31,527 bases of DNA from an uncultured Bacteroidales bacterium (GTDB lineage: Bacteria; Bacteroidota; Bacteroidia; Bacteroidales; F082): positions 1-31,527 of the forward strand of contig CALBNP010000027.1 of NCBI GenBank assembly GCA_937896505.1. The letters run 5' to 3'. The position numbers and the translations under genes were made by a program. Shown here piece by piece: positions 15,372 through 23,083 of this stretch. The first letter of the stretch is position 1. Each line of letters opens with the position of its first letter. The notes beneath the pieces are model-generated. The model was not told where the DNA came from. It did no database searches and saw only the letters and a program-made list of their open reading frames with translations.

Positions 15372-15449
15372 GAGTATGACTCGTGACAATGGCCATGACC
15401 GCTTCACCGCATGTAGAAGCAGTCTTGGTCATAGTCGGTGGTCATACTC
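15372..15449 (+). promoter_or_regulatory. Nested stem-loop upstream of the Nif3 gene
   Basis: GAGTATGAC (15372-15380) pairs exactly with 15441-15449. Inside it ATGACC (15395-15400) pairs with GGTCAT (15427-15432), and GCTTC (15401-15405) with GAAGC (15416-15420). There is no T-tract, so it is not a standard terminator. It could be a leader structure or a dispersed palindromic repeat. It fills most of the 143-nt gap between the KdsC-like and Nif3 genes. Confidence 0.55.
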
Positions 15450-15476
15450 GATATCAAAATAGAATTGTAACTGAAT

Positions 15477-16271
15477 ATGAAAGTTAGCGATATACTGAAT
15501 TGCATTACGGAGGTGGCTCCCATTGATTGGCAGGAAAGTTACGATAATGCAGGCCTCCAAGTGGGTGACGAAAACGCTGAAGCAAAAAAGGCTTTGGTGA
15601 CTTTGGACGTTACCGAGGAACTTGTTGACGAGGCCATCGAAAAAGGCTGCGACTTGATTGTCAGCCATCATCCGTTGATATTTAGAGATCTGAAACAGAT
15701 TACGCCCTATTCGGCTATCGGTCGGGCAGTGATGAAAGCCATTAAATATGACATCGCCATTATTTCGATGCATACGAACTTGGATAACAGCTATTTGGGC
15801 GTGAATGCGATTTTGGCCGAAAAACTGGGTCTTGTCAATTTGCGAATCTTGCAGCCAACAACGTCTGACCCGCAATTGCGTGGTGCTGGCATGATTGGCG
15901 AATTTGCCGAGGCGATGTCGGAGAAGGATTTTCTCCGTCGCGTAGCTGAAACCATAGGCAGCCCGTGCTTGCGCCATTCGGCTTTCATGGGCCGTGACGT
16001 GAAGCGTGTGGCAATGTGCGGCGGCTCAGGTTCGTTCCTCTTGCCAGAGGCTTGTGCTCAGCAAGCCGATGCTTTCCTGACCGCCGACGTGAAATATCAC
16101 GATTTTTTCTTGCCTGAGGGCGACTTGCTTTTCGTCGATGGCGGACATTTTGAGACAGAACAATTCACTAAAGAATTAATATGTGGCCTAATTAGGAAAA
16201 AATTTCCTACTTTTGCAGCCGAAATCGCTGAAACGAATACAAATTCAGTTCATTATTATGTAAAGATTTAG
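15477..16271 (+). CDS. Nif3/DUF34 family metal-binding protein
   Basis: A 264-residue cytosolic protein of the Nif3-like family (often labelled 'GTP cyclohydrolase I type 2', a name not well supported for most members). Dinuclear metal ligands are visible in SHHPLIF, ISMHTNLD and the C-terminal VDGGHFETE. It is the short form: many Bacteroidota members are about 365 residues and carry an inserted PII-like domain in the middle, which is missing here. Four nucleotides separate its stop from the zinc-ribbon gene, a pairing I associate with this phylum, which implies a shared but still undefined function. Confidence 0.92.
   Translation: MKVSDILNCITEVAPIDWQESYDNAGLQVGDENAEAKKALVTLDVTEELVDEAIEKGCDLIVSHHPLIFRDLKQITPYSAIGRAVMKAIKYDIAIISMHTNLDNSYLGVNAILAEKLGLVNLRILQPTTSDPQLRGAGMIGEFAEAMSEKDFLRRVAETIGSPCLRHSAFMGRDVKRVAMCGGSGSFLLPEACAQQADAFLTADVKYHDFFLPEGDLLFVDGGHFETEQFTKELICGLIRKKFPTFAAEIAETNTNSVHYYVKI
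16208..16215 (+). promoter_or_regulatory. Possible internal promoter for the zinc-ribbon gene
   Basis: TACTTTTG matches TAnnTTTG inside the last codons of the Nif3 gene, about 60 nt before the zinc-ribbon ATG, in a locally A+T-rich stretch. No -33 box is seen, so chance occurrence cannot be excluded. Confidence 0.35.
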
Positions 16272-16275
16272 TAAA

Positions 16276-17064
16276 ATGGCAGATAAAGAAACAAATAACA
16301 CCATCCAGAACACCGAAGAATCGGTAGAAGTCAGTGTTGAACAAAAGTTGGTTGCGCTTTACACTTTGCAACAAGTCGATTCTAAAATCGATGAAATCAG
16401 AGCCTACAGAGGTAACCTGCCTCTCGAAATCCAAGATTTGGAAGACGAAGTAGCAGGCATTCAAACCCGTATCGCCAACTTCAAGGAAGAGAGCAAGGGT
16501 TTTCAATCCGAAATCACGAAGCACAAGATCAATATCCAAGAACTTCAGGCTTCAATAAAAAAATACGAGGAACAGCAAAACAATGTCAGAAACAATCGTG
16601 AATATGATGCCCTGACTAAGGAAATCGAATTCCAAAATCTTGATATTCAACTTTCGGAAAAGAGAATCCGTGAGGCTACGGAAAAAGATGCCGTCGTTGT
16701 GAATAAGATTGCAGAATCCGAAGTTCGCCTTAAGGAACTCAACGAAATTTTGACTGAAAAGCAGGGAGAGTTGAAATCAGTGGTAGAAGATACTGAAAAA
16801 GAGGAAGAAAGCCTGCTGCAACGTTCAGCCAATTGCGAAAAACTGGTTGAAGAACGTCTCTTGGTGGCATACAAGCGTATCCGCAAGAATGCCCGTAATG
16901 GTCTTGCCGTTGTTGGTATCTTTGATGAAGCTTGCGGTGGCTGCTTCAACCGTATCCCTCCTCAACACCAGTTGGATATCTGCTCGCACAAGAAGATTAT
17001 CGTTTGCGAATATTGTGGACGTATCTTGGTTGACAAAGGCATCATCGCCCAATACAAGGAATAA
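16276..17064 (+). CDS. Coiled-coil protein with C-terminal C4 zinc ribbon (DUF164-type)
   Basis: A 262-residue cytosolic protein. Residues of about 25-190 are almost entirely heptad-type coiled coil rich in Glu, Lys and Gln (for example QDLEDEVAGIQTRIANFKEE). The C terminus is a C4-type zinc ribbon: CGGC in EACGGCFNRIPP, then CEYCGRIL. This is the zf-RING_7/DUF164 family. Related proteins in other bacteria have been linked to nucleic-acid or flagellar functions, but no single role applies. It directly follows Nif3 (4-nt gap). The operon ends at the terminator 17091-17116. Confidence 0.92.
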   Translation: MADKETNNTIQNTEESVEVSVEQKLVALYTLQQVDSKIDEIRAYRGNLPLEIQDLEDEVAGIQTRIANFKEESKGFQSEITKHKINIQELQASIKKYEEQQNNVRNNREYDALTKEIEFQNLDIQLSEKRIREATEKDAVVVNKIAESEVRLKELNEILTEKQGELKSVVEDTEKEEESLLQRSANCEKLVEERLLVAYKRIRKNARNGLAVVGIFDEACGGCFNRIPPQHQLDICSHKKIIVCEYCGRILVDKGIIAQYKE

Positions 17065-17090
17065 TCACTTGCTGTGGCCGTAAAAAACAG

Positions 17091-17120
17091 AAAAGGTTGC
17101 TTTCGGGCAACCTTTTCTCG
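17091..17120. terminator. Intrinsic terminator between convergent genes
   Basis: Stem AAAAGGTTGC (17091-17100) and GCAACCTTTT (17107-17116) with a 6-nt loop. T-rich on both strands, so it can serve the zinc-ribbon gene (+) and the FadL-family gene (-). Confidence 0.88.
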
Positions 17121-17124
17121 TTTG

Positions 17125-18573
17125 TTAGAACTTGATTCGCATCGAGGTCACAAAAACGTTCCTGAACTGTTTTTGCGTGATGGGTTGGATGCCTAATTCT
17201 CCAGCGTCATACAGATAATATTCGTTTACGCCATGCGTCAACTCGTAGGCGAAGTCGAAGAACACTGATTCTGAGGCGGCCACGCTCAAACCGATGCTGG
17301 CTTTCTTGAGGCTGCCGTTCTTTTTGCCGAAACCTTCGGGACTGCCGTAATAGGCGACTCCGAATCTCAAGTAGCTTGACTGCAACATGAATTCGGCTCC
17401 AAGGCGGAAATTGAGTGTGCGTGCATAAAGGTCAGCGATTTCGCGATTGGTATAGCTGTAGTCGTAGTAATCTTTTTCGGTACACTTGAACTTAGATGAA
17501 CCGAAATTGGTGTATTCGGCATCAAGGTTAATCATGCATTGGTGTCCCACAAAGGCCACACTGCCAATCCATTTCAAAGGCGTGAAAAGATTGTAGGTGT
17601 AGGCTGAACTTGGACTGAGATACTTTGGATGGTCCAAGGTGGTGTGGTTTTCCGTTTCAGTTTGCCATGTTTCGTCGAGGCTATAGAGGGTCGGTGAATG
17701 GAATGAGGCACCGAATCGCAGCCAAGTGGTGGCATGATAGATGAAGCCCAGCTTCAGGTTGGCTCCAATGCCCGACGTTGACAGGTTTTCAGTGAAAGTC
17801 CAGTCTCTGAATTCGTTTTCGTGATATCCAGCGGGGACTTCTTCCTTGAAAGTGCGTGTCCCGAATCGCTTCAGATGGGTTAAGCCGATGCTGGCTCCTA
17901 GAAACAGGCGGTCCATGCAGTTGGCACTGAACGAGAATGTCCATTCTTCCGAACGACCCTTGAAGTCGTATTCTTGGTTTTGCCAAAGGTTTCCTTGTGG
18001 GACTGGTGAGGTGTAGTAACCATCAACAGTGTCGATGAGGTAGGTTTGCCAGGCAGGGAAGATGGTGAAAGGATAGTCACGCTCGATGTCGCTTGGAGAA
18101 TAACCGTCGATTTGACCTAAATAACTGTCAATCATGGAACTGGTTGGATTCAGCCCTCTGGCGTTGGCGAAAATGTTGTAGTCGTTGGTGCGGTTGAAAC
18201 TGATGCCAAATTGTGTGAAGCGGACGAAGCCATAGTTGCTTTTTTCTCTGGTTGAGACGAAACCGAAGTTGGGAATGTTGATGCGGAACCGGTTAGAAGT
18301 CGCATTGTTGTTGTAGTATGACGATTGGGAATTGTTGAGCAACAGTCCGAGCGACATGTTCAGTTCGTTGCTCCTATAAAGTCCCATCCCTGCGGGGTTG
18401 ATGCAGATCGAGGTTTGGTCGCCACCTATGGCACCCATGGCGCTAGCCATTCCCATGGATTTGGCTGTGCCTTGATACATGACTCGTGAAAAGTCGATGG
18501 CATCGCTGCTCGTTTGGCCGAACAGGTTGGCGATGAATAGTGTGGCAACTATGGTTGTGAAAAATCTTTTCAT
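17125..18573 (-). CDS. OmpP1/FadL-family outer-membrane beta-barrel protein
   Basis: A 482-residue outer-membrane protein. A signal peptide (MKRFFTTIVATLFIANLFGQ) is followed by the FadL-type N terminus, in which AKSMGMASAMGAIGGDQTSI then NPAGMGLYRSNELN corresponds to the hatch/plug region with the conserved 'NPAG' motif. The remainder alternates amphipathic strands rich in aromatic residues, and the chain ends in Phe (SMRIKF), as expected for BAM-assembled barrels. FadL-type proteins import hydrophobic compounds; in Bacteroidota the family also includes PorV-like T9SS shuttle proteins. The plug motif fits the general family, and no specific substrate can be assigned. Confidence 0.88.
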   Translation of the reverse strand: MKRFFTTIVATLFIANLFGQTSSDAIDFSRVMYQGTAKSMGMASAMGAIGGDQTSICINPAGMGLYRSNELNMSLGLLLNNSQSSYYNNNATSNRFRINIPNFGFVSTREKSNYGFVRFTQFGISFNRTNDYNIFANARGLNPTSSMIDSYLGQIDGYSPSDIERDYPFTIFPAWQTYLIDTVDGYYTSPVPQGNLWQNQEYDFKGRSEEWTFSFSANCMDRLFLGASIGLTHLKRFGTRTFKEEVPAGYHENEFRDWTFTENLSTSGIGANLKLGFIYHATTWLRFGASFHSPTLYSLDETWQTETENHTTLDHPKYLSPSSAYTYNLFTPLKWIGSVAFVGHQCMINLDAEYTNFGSSKFKCTEKDYYDYSYTNREIADLYARTLNFRLGAEFMLQSSYLRFGVAYYGSPEGFGKKNGSLKKASIGLSVAASESVFFDFAYELTHGVNEYYLYDAGELGIQPITQKQFRNVFVTSMRIKF

Positions 18574-18589
18574 GTTTGGATAAAATTAA

Positions 18590-18629
18590 AAGACTACCTT
18601 GATTGATTTGCAAAGGTAGTCTTTTTTGT
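18590..18629 (-). terminator. Terminator hairpin of the repeat-rich lipoprotein gene, also carrying a -7 box
   Basis: AAGACTACCTT (18590-18600) pairs with AAGGTAGTCTT (18613-18623), with flanking A/T runs on both sides. It lies just after the stop of the 18654-19979 gene. On the minus strand the upstream arm contains TACCTTTG (18618-18611), a match to TAnnTTTG, 38 nt before the FadL-family start. The same bases may therefore serve as terminator of one gene and promoter of the next. Confidence 0.7.
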
Positions 18630-18653
18630 TGTTATGTAAGGCTTGTTGGAGAA

Positions 18654-19979
18654 TTATCTTCTTCCACCACCGCCACCTGAACGTCCGCCACCACTTGAGT
18701 GACCACCGCCGCTTGAATGGCTTCCGCCAGAGAATCCGCCACCTGAACGTCCGCTTGATGAACTGCCGCGGCTAACGCTTGACGATGAACTTCTTGATGG
18801 TGAAGATGAACTGCTTCTGTTGTAGCCTGAGCTGCTTCTGCTCGAACTTGATTGGCTGCCACGAGAGTAGGACGAACTTGACCTTGAACTACTTGTTGAC
18901 GATGGTCTGCTGTAGCTCGACTGACTTTGTGGACGCACATATTCAGAGCTTGAACGTGATGGACGGCTGCTGCTTTGTGAGGTTTGTGCCTGACGGCTGC
19001 TGCTGCCTGTCGTTGCGCTTGGACGTGTGTTGGTGTCTTGGCGTCCGCTGGCGGTTGCCGATGGGCGTGCGTTTTGTCCGGTTGCCGATGGACGGCTGGT
19101 GTTGGCTACGGTAGGACGGTTGCCGATAGTAGGACGGCTGTTCGATCCTGTTGTTGGTCTTGTTGAGACACCTTGTGGACGACCTGAAGCTGATGAGCCG
19201 GTGCGACCCGACATGCTTCCTGCTGTTGTTCCGCCGCCATTTCGTGGGTTGGATGAGTTTTGCTGACGATAGCTCATCGAGCCAGGAGTGTTGTTTCCGC
19301 TTCTTCTGACTGATGCAACGTATGAGCCAAAATTGCCATATCCGCCATTCCAGTAACCATCGTGGTAACCATTCCAGTAGCCATTATTATAACCATTCCA
19401 ATAACCATTGTTGTAACCATTCCAATAGCCTCCCCATGGTCTCCAGAATGGGTCATAGTAGGGGTAACCCCAATTCCATCCCCAGCCACAGCTCCAGCAA
19501 GGACATCCCCATCCGAAGCTGACATAAACTCTTGGGTAGAAGTCCCAGTAGAATGGGTCGTAATAGTCGTTGACATAAATGTTGTAGGTAGAGCCGCCGC
19601 TGACATAATAGTCGTCGTAATAATCACGGTTGCTGGATGCCGATGAACCGAAACGCTTGATGCGCGATGCATAGTCGGCATCATAGTATGTCTCTGTGGT
19701 CGTGTAAACTACACCGTTGGTGTCGGTCACGGTTTCAGAGGTTTGGTAAACGGGTTTGACATCGCTGACGTAGTTTTTGCTGTCTGAATAATAATTCTGG
19801 TAGTCGTACTGCGATTTGCCTGTAATGCCCGAATTGACATACGAACTTCCGTCGATGCCACTCATCTGGTTTTCACCGTAAGGTGAATAATAGACGTCGT
19901 CTCTGGCAATTTGTTTGTTGGAGCGGCATCCAACAAGTACCATCATGGCGATGATTGGAATTATTCTAAACGTTTTCAT
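18654..19979 (-). CDS. Repeat-rich lipoprotein with Ser/Gly/Arg low-complexity tail
   Basis: A 441-residue product starting at the ATG at 19979, which opens a lipoprotein signal (MKTFRIIPIIAMMVLVGC). An upstream in-frame ATG at 20030 would bury this signal and is rejected. After the lipidated Cys come a Tyr/Asp-rich region and a segment dense in Trp, Tyr and Gly containing tandem YWNGYNNG units. The last about 190 residues are a low-complexity Ser/Arg/Gly/Thr tail ending in GGGRSGGGGGRR. No enzymatic domain is visible. I recognise similar 'YXWG-rich plus serine-rich' lipoproteins from Bacteroidota in general terms only. The arginines give the tail a strong positive charge, so binding to polyanions is conceivable but unproven. 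Confidence 0.8.
   Translation of the reverse strand: MKTFRIIPIIAMMVLVGCRSNKQIARDDVYYSPYGENQMSGIDGSSYVNSGITGKSQYDYQNYYSDSKNYVSDVKPVYQTSETVTDTNGVVYTTTETYYDADYASRIKRFGSSASSNRDYYDDYYVSGGSTYNIYVNDYYDPFYWDFYPRVYVSFGWGCPCWSCGWGWNWGYPYYDPFWRPWGGYWNGYNNGYWNGYNNGYWNGYHDGYWNGGYGNFGSYVASVRRSGNNTPGSMSYRQQNSSNPRNGGGTTAGSMSGRTGSSASGRPQGVSTRPTTGSNSRPTIGNRPTVANTSRPSATGQNARPSATASGRQDTNTRPSATTGSSSRQAQTSQSSSRPSRSSSEYVRPQSQSSYSRPSSTSSSRSSSSYSRGSQSSSSRSSSGYNRSSSSSPSRSSSSSVSRGSSSSGRSGGGFSGGSHSSGGGHSSGGGRSGGGGGRR
19344..19427 (-). repeat. 24-bp coding tandem repeat (YWNGYNNG)
   Basis: Three full units and one half unit of a 24-bp sequence starting TATTGGAATGGTTACAACAA on the minus strand (19427-19404, 19403-19380, 19379-19356, 19355-19344). 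They encode YWNGYNNG, YWNGYNNG, YWNGYHDG and YWNG. Differences are mostly synonymous, so copies have been kept at protein level. Confidence 0.9.
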
Positions 19980-20076
19980 TTTATTATGGTGTTTATTTTC
20001 TTTTGTTGTTAATTGTCGAGAAATATACAAATTCTATACCAAAATAAGTGAATGTTGTTGCTTAAAATGACGATTC

Positions 20077-20910
20077 TTATTCTTGCCTAAGTGGGAGGAG
20101 TTTGCCTTGTCCTTGGTTGACAAAGGTGATGGAAGGTTTCCCTCTGTAATAGATGTTTCCGCGACTGAAGATGCGAGCAATCAAGCCAACAGGTTCGGCG
20201 TCTTTAATGGCCCAAACGTATGCGTTGTTGGGCGAAGCGTTGTTGATGCGCACGTAGTTCGACTTGAGGTTTCGGGCATCAAGTTGGCCGTATGCCTTGA
20301 GGTAATATTCGCAGTAGTGTGCCTTGCCTTTGAAGTTCACTTTCGACGTACCATTGTTGAAAAACAGTTTGATGAGACCGCATGAAAAAGTGAGGTCAAT
20401 GTCACCGGAACCTTCGTTGATGTTGAGGAAGAAAGACTCGGGTTTGACAATGGTGTCTGTGAAAATCGAATCGTTGACAATGGTGCCGTTAACGATTGTT
20501 GGTTCCCTGTAGCCACGGATCGAGTCGTTGGATGCGCATTTCAGATAGCCGATGGAGGCATAGTCGATGGTGCGCAGGGTGTCGTAATAGACGGTCATCT
20601 CGCACTGGTAGTTGGTGCTGAAATTCAGGTTGAAACCGTTCTCGTTTTTAAGCAGTAGCGTGTCGCCAACGACTTCGTGGCTGATTTTGCCAGCCAACTT
20701 GCTCGGACAGGTCAACTCGATTCTAGGATTATTACCGTGTTTGAGGTTGACGCTCAGGTTGTTGTAAATGCAAATGGATTTGAATGACGTCTCGATGGGA
20801 ATCTCAACAGTCGCCACCTCGCCGTAGAGGTGCTCGTCCATCTTCTGACACGAGGCAAGTAGTAACTCAGTGACGGCGAAGATAACCAGGAGTGCGTGAT
20901 TTCTTTTCAT
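20077..20910 (-). CDS. Lipoprotein with head-GIN (DUF2807) domain
   Basis: A 277-residue putative lipoprotein: signal MKRNHALLVIFAVTELLLASC with lipobox LLASC (Cys21). The body is a repetitive beta structure typical of the DUF2807 'GIN' domain, proposed to form a right-handed beta-helix in Bacteroidota surface proteins (SFKSICIYNNLSVNLKHG..IELTCPSKL near 42-75, then DIDLTFSCGLIKLFFNNGTS). The start lies 44 nt inside the end of the PagL-like gene on the same strand, so the two are translationally linked. Function unknown; a surface or periplasmic adhesin-like role is the usual suggestion for the family. Confidence 0.82.
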   Translation of the reverse strand: MKRNHALLVIFAVTELLLASCQKMDEHLYGEVATVEIPIETSFKSICIYNNLSVNLKHGNNPRIELTCPSKLAGKISHEVVGDTLLLKNENGFNLNFSTNYQCEMTVYYDTLRTIDYASIGYLKCASNDSIRGYREPTIVNGTIVNDSIFTDTIVKPESFFLNINEGSGDIDLTFSCGLIKLFFNNGTSKVNFKGKAHYCEYYLKAYGQLDARNLKSNYVRINNASPNNAYVWAIKDAEPVGLIARIFSRGNIYYRGKPSITFVNQGQGKLLPLRQE

Positions 20911-22054
20911 TTTTCGGGAGATAATACTTGTGGTTGAAATGATGGCCGAAGCCTATGCTGATGAAGTCGGCCTTGATGTCGTAGGTAGTAAACGACAGGC
21001 AGACGAAACTGTTGTCGGTGATGTAGCCGCGCAGGCCAAGCTTTTGGTAAAACAGGAAAGCATTTGCGGGAAGCGGCTGGTTGTTGCGTAAGCCGATATT
21101 GAACATGAAACTGACGCGGTCGAGCAACATTTCATACGAAAGGAGAAAACCGATTTCCTTGGTCCAGCCAGGGTGTGTGATCTCGCCGCTGTTGTCGATG
21201 ACAAATTCAAGCCCTGCTCCCAAACGGTCGCGCTCGCTGATTTGGAACATTACGTTGCCGGCAAAGTCGTGGACGATGAATAGGTCGTGGTTGCTGTATT
21301 GTTGCGACATGTCCTTGAATCCGATCGTATATTGAAAGTCGGAAACGAGATATCTTTTTCCGTCGAATTCAAAGAGAAAATGCTTCGGGCGCAAACGCTT
21401 GTCAAGAAGGTCTTTGGGCTTTTGAAGGTACCACGAAAAACCGCTTGCCAGACTGAAGATGTTGATGCCCATGTTGGGCGAACGGGTGGCTCCGTTTGAG
21501 AAGTGTGTTAAACCAAACGAATTGACCCAAAATAAGCGGTCGGTAAGGCGCTGGCGATACTCGAACGACAGGTTGATGGCGGCATTCACGTGCGACCCGA
21601 TGGCGTAGTTGTGATAGTTTTCCACAGGGTCGTATTTTTTAGTCAGGTAGGAGAGGCCGACACCCAACTTGAAGGTGATTTTGCTGCTTTCGCTATTGTT
21701 TATCGGGAAGTTGATGAAGGGGTATAATGCAAACACATCGCCCAACTCGTTGCAATACTGGCTTCCCTTGAGCTGCGAATAATAGAATGTCAATCCGATG
21801 GATGGGTAGTTATGGAGCACTTCCCAACGGTGTCGCCCGTAGGTGTTGCGGTGTATCGAAAACTCGAATGAAGGTGTGTGCCCGCAATAACGGCCTAAGG
21901 CTGAGTGCGATTCGTCGTTTTGAAAATACATATAACCGTAATGAGCCCGCGCCTCGATCTCGTAATTCTTCGAATCGATTTGGGCGTTGCTTCTTATGAT
22001 ATTGCCAAACAGCAAAATCATTAACGGAATTATGTACGAAAGCGTGCTTTTCAT
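20867..22054 (-). CDS. PagL-like lipid A 3-O-deacylase / acyloxyacyl hydrolase family protein
   Basis: A 395-residue exported protein with a signal peptide (MKSTLSYIIPLMILLFGNIIRSNAQ) and an outer-membrane barrel pattern. GLTHFSNGATRSPNMGIN carries the PagL-type catalytic H-x-S-N motif (His184, Ser186), which suggests removal of an acyl chain from lipid A. It is longer than Pseudomonas PagL (about 170 aa), with an extra C-terminal barrel-like half. The start at 22054 is chosen over 22066 because the -7 box 22064-22071 overlaps the latter. The predicted transcription start is then only a few nucleotides from the ATG. The gene overlaps the GIN lipoprotein gene by 44 nt. lpxC and lpxA lie about 2 kb away. 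Confidence 0.8.
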   Translation of the reverse strand: MKSTLSYIIPLMILLFGNIIRSNAQIDSKNYEIEARAHYGYMYFQNDESHSALGRYCGHTPSFEFSIHRNTYGRHRWEVLHNYPSIGLTFYYSQLKGSQYCNELGDVFALYPFINFPINNSESSKITFKLGVGLSYLTKKYDPVENYHNYAIGSHVNAAINLSFEYRQRLTDRLFWVNSFGLTHFSNGATRSPNMGINIFSLASGFSWYLQKPKDLLDKRLRPKHFLFEFDGKRYLVSDFQYTIGFKDMSQQYSNHDLFIVHDFAGNVMFQISERDRLGAGLEFVIDNSGEITHPGWTKEIGFLLSYEMLLDRVSFMFNIGLRNNQPLPANAFLFYQKLGLRGYITDNSFVCLSFTTYDIKADFISIGFGHHFNHKYYLPKNEKKSRTPGYLRRH

Positions 22055-22063
22055 TACAATCTG

Positions 22064-22071
22064 CAAAAGTA
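22064..22071 (-). promoter_or_regulatory. -7 promoter box of the PagL-like gene
   Basis: Minus-strand TACTTTTG matches TAnnTTTG, 9 nt before the ATG at 22054. Such spacing implies a very short or absent 5' leader. Confidence 0.6.
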
Positions 22072-22122
22072 CGAAAATGCCGGCAATTGGACATCCTTAA
22101 ATGAACTTTGCGCCGAAAAGTC

Positions 22123-22130
22123 TATCTTTG
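22123..22130 (+). promoter_or_regulatory. -7 promoter box of mazG
   Basis: TATCTTTG matches TAnnTTTG, 22 nt before the mazG ATG at 22153. It overlaps the coding track from an in-frame TTG at 22108, which supports the later start. Confidence 0.6.
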
Positions 22131-22152
22131 CAATCCAAATCAGATTTCAGAC

Positions 22153-22926
22153 ATGGACAAACGACTACAGGCTTTCAAGCATCTGCTTGACATTGTTGAT
22201 GAAGTGAGGACCAAGTGCCCTTGGGATAGCGTGCAAACCATCGAGAGCATCCGCCATCTCACTATCGAAGAGACTTACGAACTGAGCGAGGCCATCCTTG
22301 CCAACGACCTTCCTGACGTGAAGAAGGAACTCGGCGACTTGATGCTTCATATCGCACTTTATTCGAAAATGGCGGAAGAAAAAGGCGCATTCAATATCTC
22401 CGATGTTCTCGAAGCCATCTGCGAAAAGATGATTGTGCGTCATCCACATATTTTTGGGAATCAGAAAGTTGCCGATGCCAATGAGGTTTCGCAGAATTGG
22501 GAGAAAATCAAGTTGGAGAAGGAACATAACCGCAGTGTGCTGGGTGGCGTGCCCGAAAGTCTGCCGGCATTACTCAAGGCTTATAGAATGCAGCAAAAGG
22601 CTGCTGGTGTGGGATTTGAATGGACTGATGCCGACCAAGCTTGGAAAAAAGTGGAGGAGGAGAGAGGCGAATTGTTTGCGGAATTGCAACAAGATGAGGT
22701 CGAAAACTCAAAGGCTGAAAAGGAATTTGGCGACTTGCTTTTCGCGCTTATCAATTATGGAAGGATGAAGGGCATCAATGCGGAAGATGCCTTGGAAAAG
22801 ACCAACCGCAAGTTCCGCCAGCGTTTCGGCTATGTCGAACAACAAGCCCGAAAGCAAGGCACGGGTGTGCAAAACCTCAGCCTCGATAAGATGATCCAGT
22901 TCTGGAACGAAGCGAAAAAACAATGA
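22153..22926 (+). CDS. mazG: Nucleoside triphosphate pyrophosphohydrolase MazG
   Basis: A 257-residue cytosolic house-cleaning NTP pyrophosphatase (NTP to NMP + PPi). It has two tandem MazG all-alpha domains. The first is at about 10-120, with KCPWDSVQTIESIRHLTIEE and the metal-binding EETYELSEAI followed by KKELGDLMLHIALY. The second is from about 150, with GFEWTDADQAWKKVEEERGE and EKEFGDLLFALINYGR. HPHIFG is the usual spacer motif. Length equals E. coli MazG (263 aa). The gene converges on lpxA, with a palindromic repeat between the two. Confidence 0.96.
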   Translation: MDKRLQAFKHLLDIVDEVRTKCPWDSVQTIESIRHLTIEETYELSEAILANDLPDVKKELGDLMLHIALYSKMAEEKGAFNISDVLEAICEKMIVRHPHIFGNQKVADANEVSQNWEKIKLEKEHNRSVLGGVPESLPALLKAYRMQQKAAGVGFEWTDADQAWKKVEEERGELFAELQQDEVENSKAEKEFGDLLFALINYGRMKGINAEDALEKTNRKFRQRFGYVEQQARKQGTGVQNLSLDKMIQFWNEAKKQ

Positions 22927-22964
22927 AAACGGTTGAGTGCCTGTTTTGATTTTTCAAAAAAAAT

Positions 22965-23057
22965 ATGTCATACCGACGAAGGAAGGTATCTATAGGCATT
23001 TTTTTAGAGTAGTATGACAAATAACAATAGATTTCTTCCCTGCGGTCGAAATGACAT
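22965..23057. repeat. Imperfect 93-bp palindromic element between mazG and lpxA
   Basis: ATGTCAT (22965-22971) and ATGACAT (23051-23057) close a long imperfect hairpin. Inside, the arm ATACCGACGAAGGAAGGTAT pairs in blocks with TTCTTCCCTGCGGTCGAAAT, and TCTAT pairs with ATAGA. A second pairing, CAAATAACAAT with ATTGTTATTTG, spans the right end. The form is that of short dispersed intergenic palindromes seen in Bacteroidota genomes. Here it could also stop both convergent transcripts. Confidence 0.65.
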
Positions 23058-23083
23058 TGTTATTTGTTTCAACTAAATCAAAA

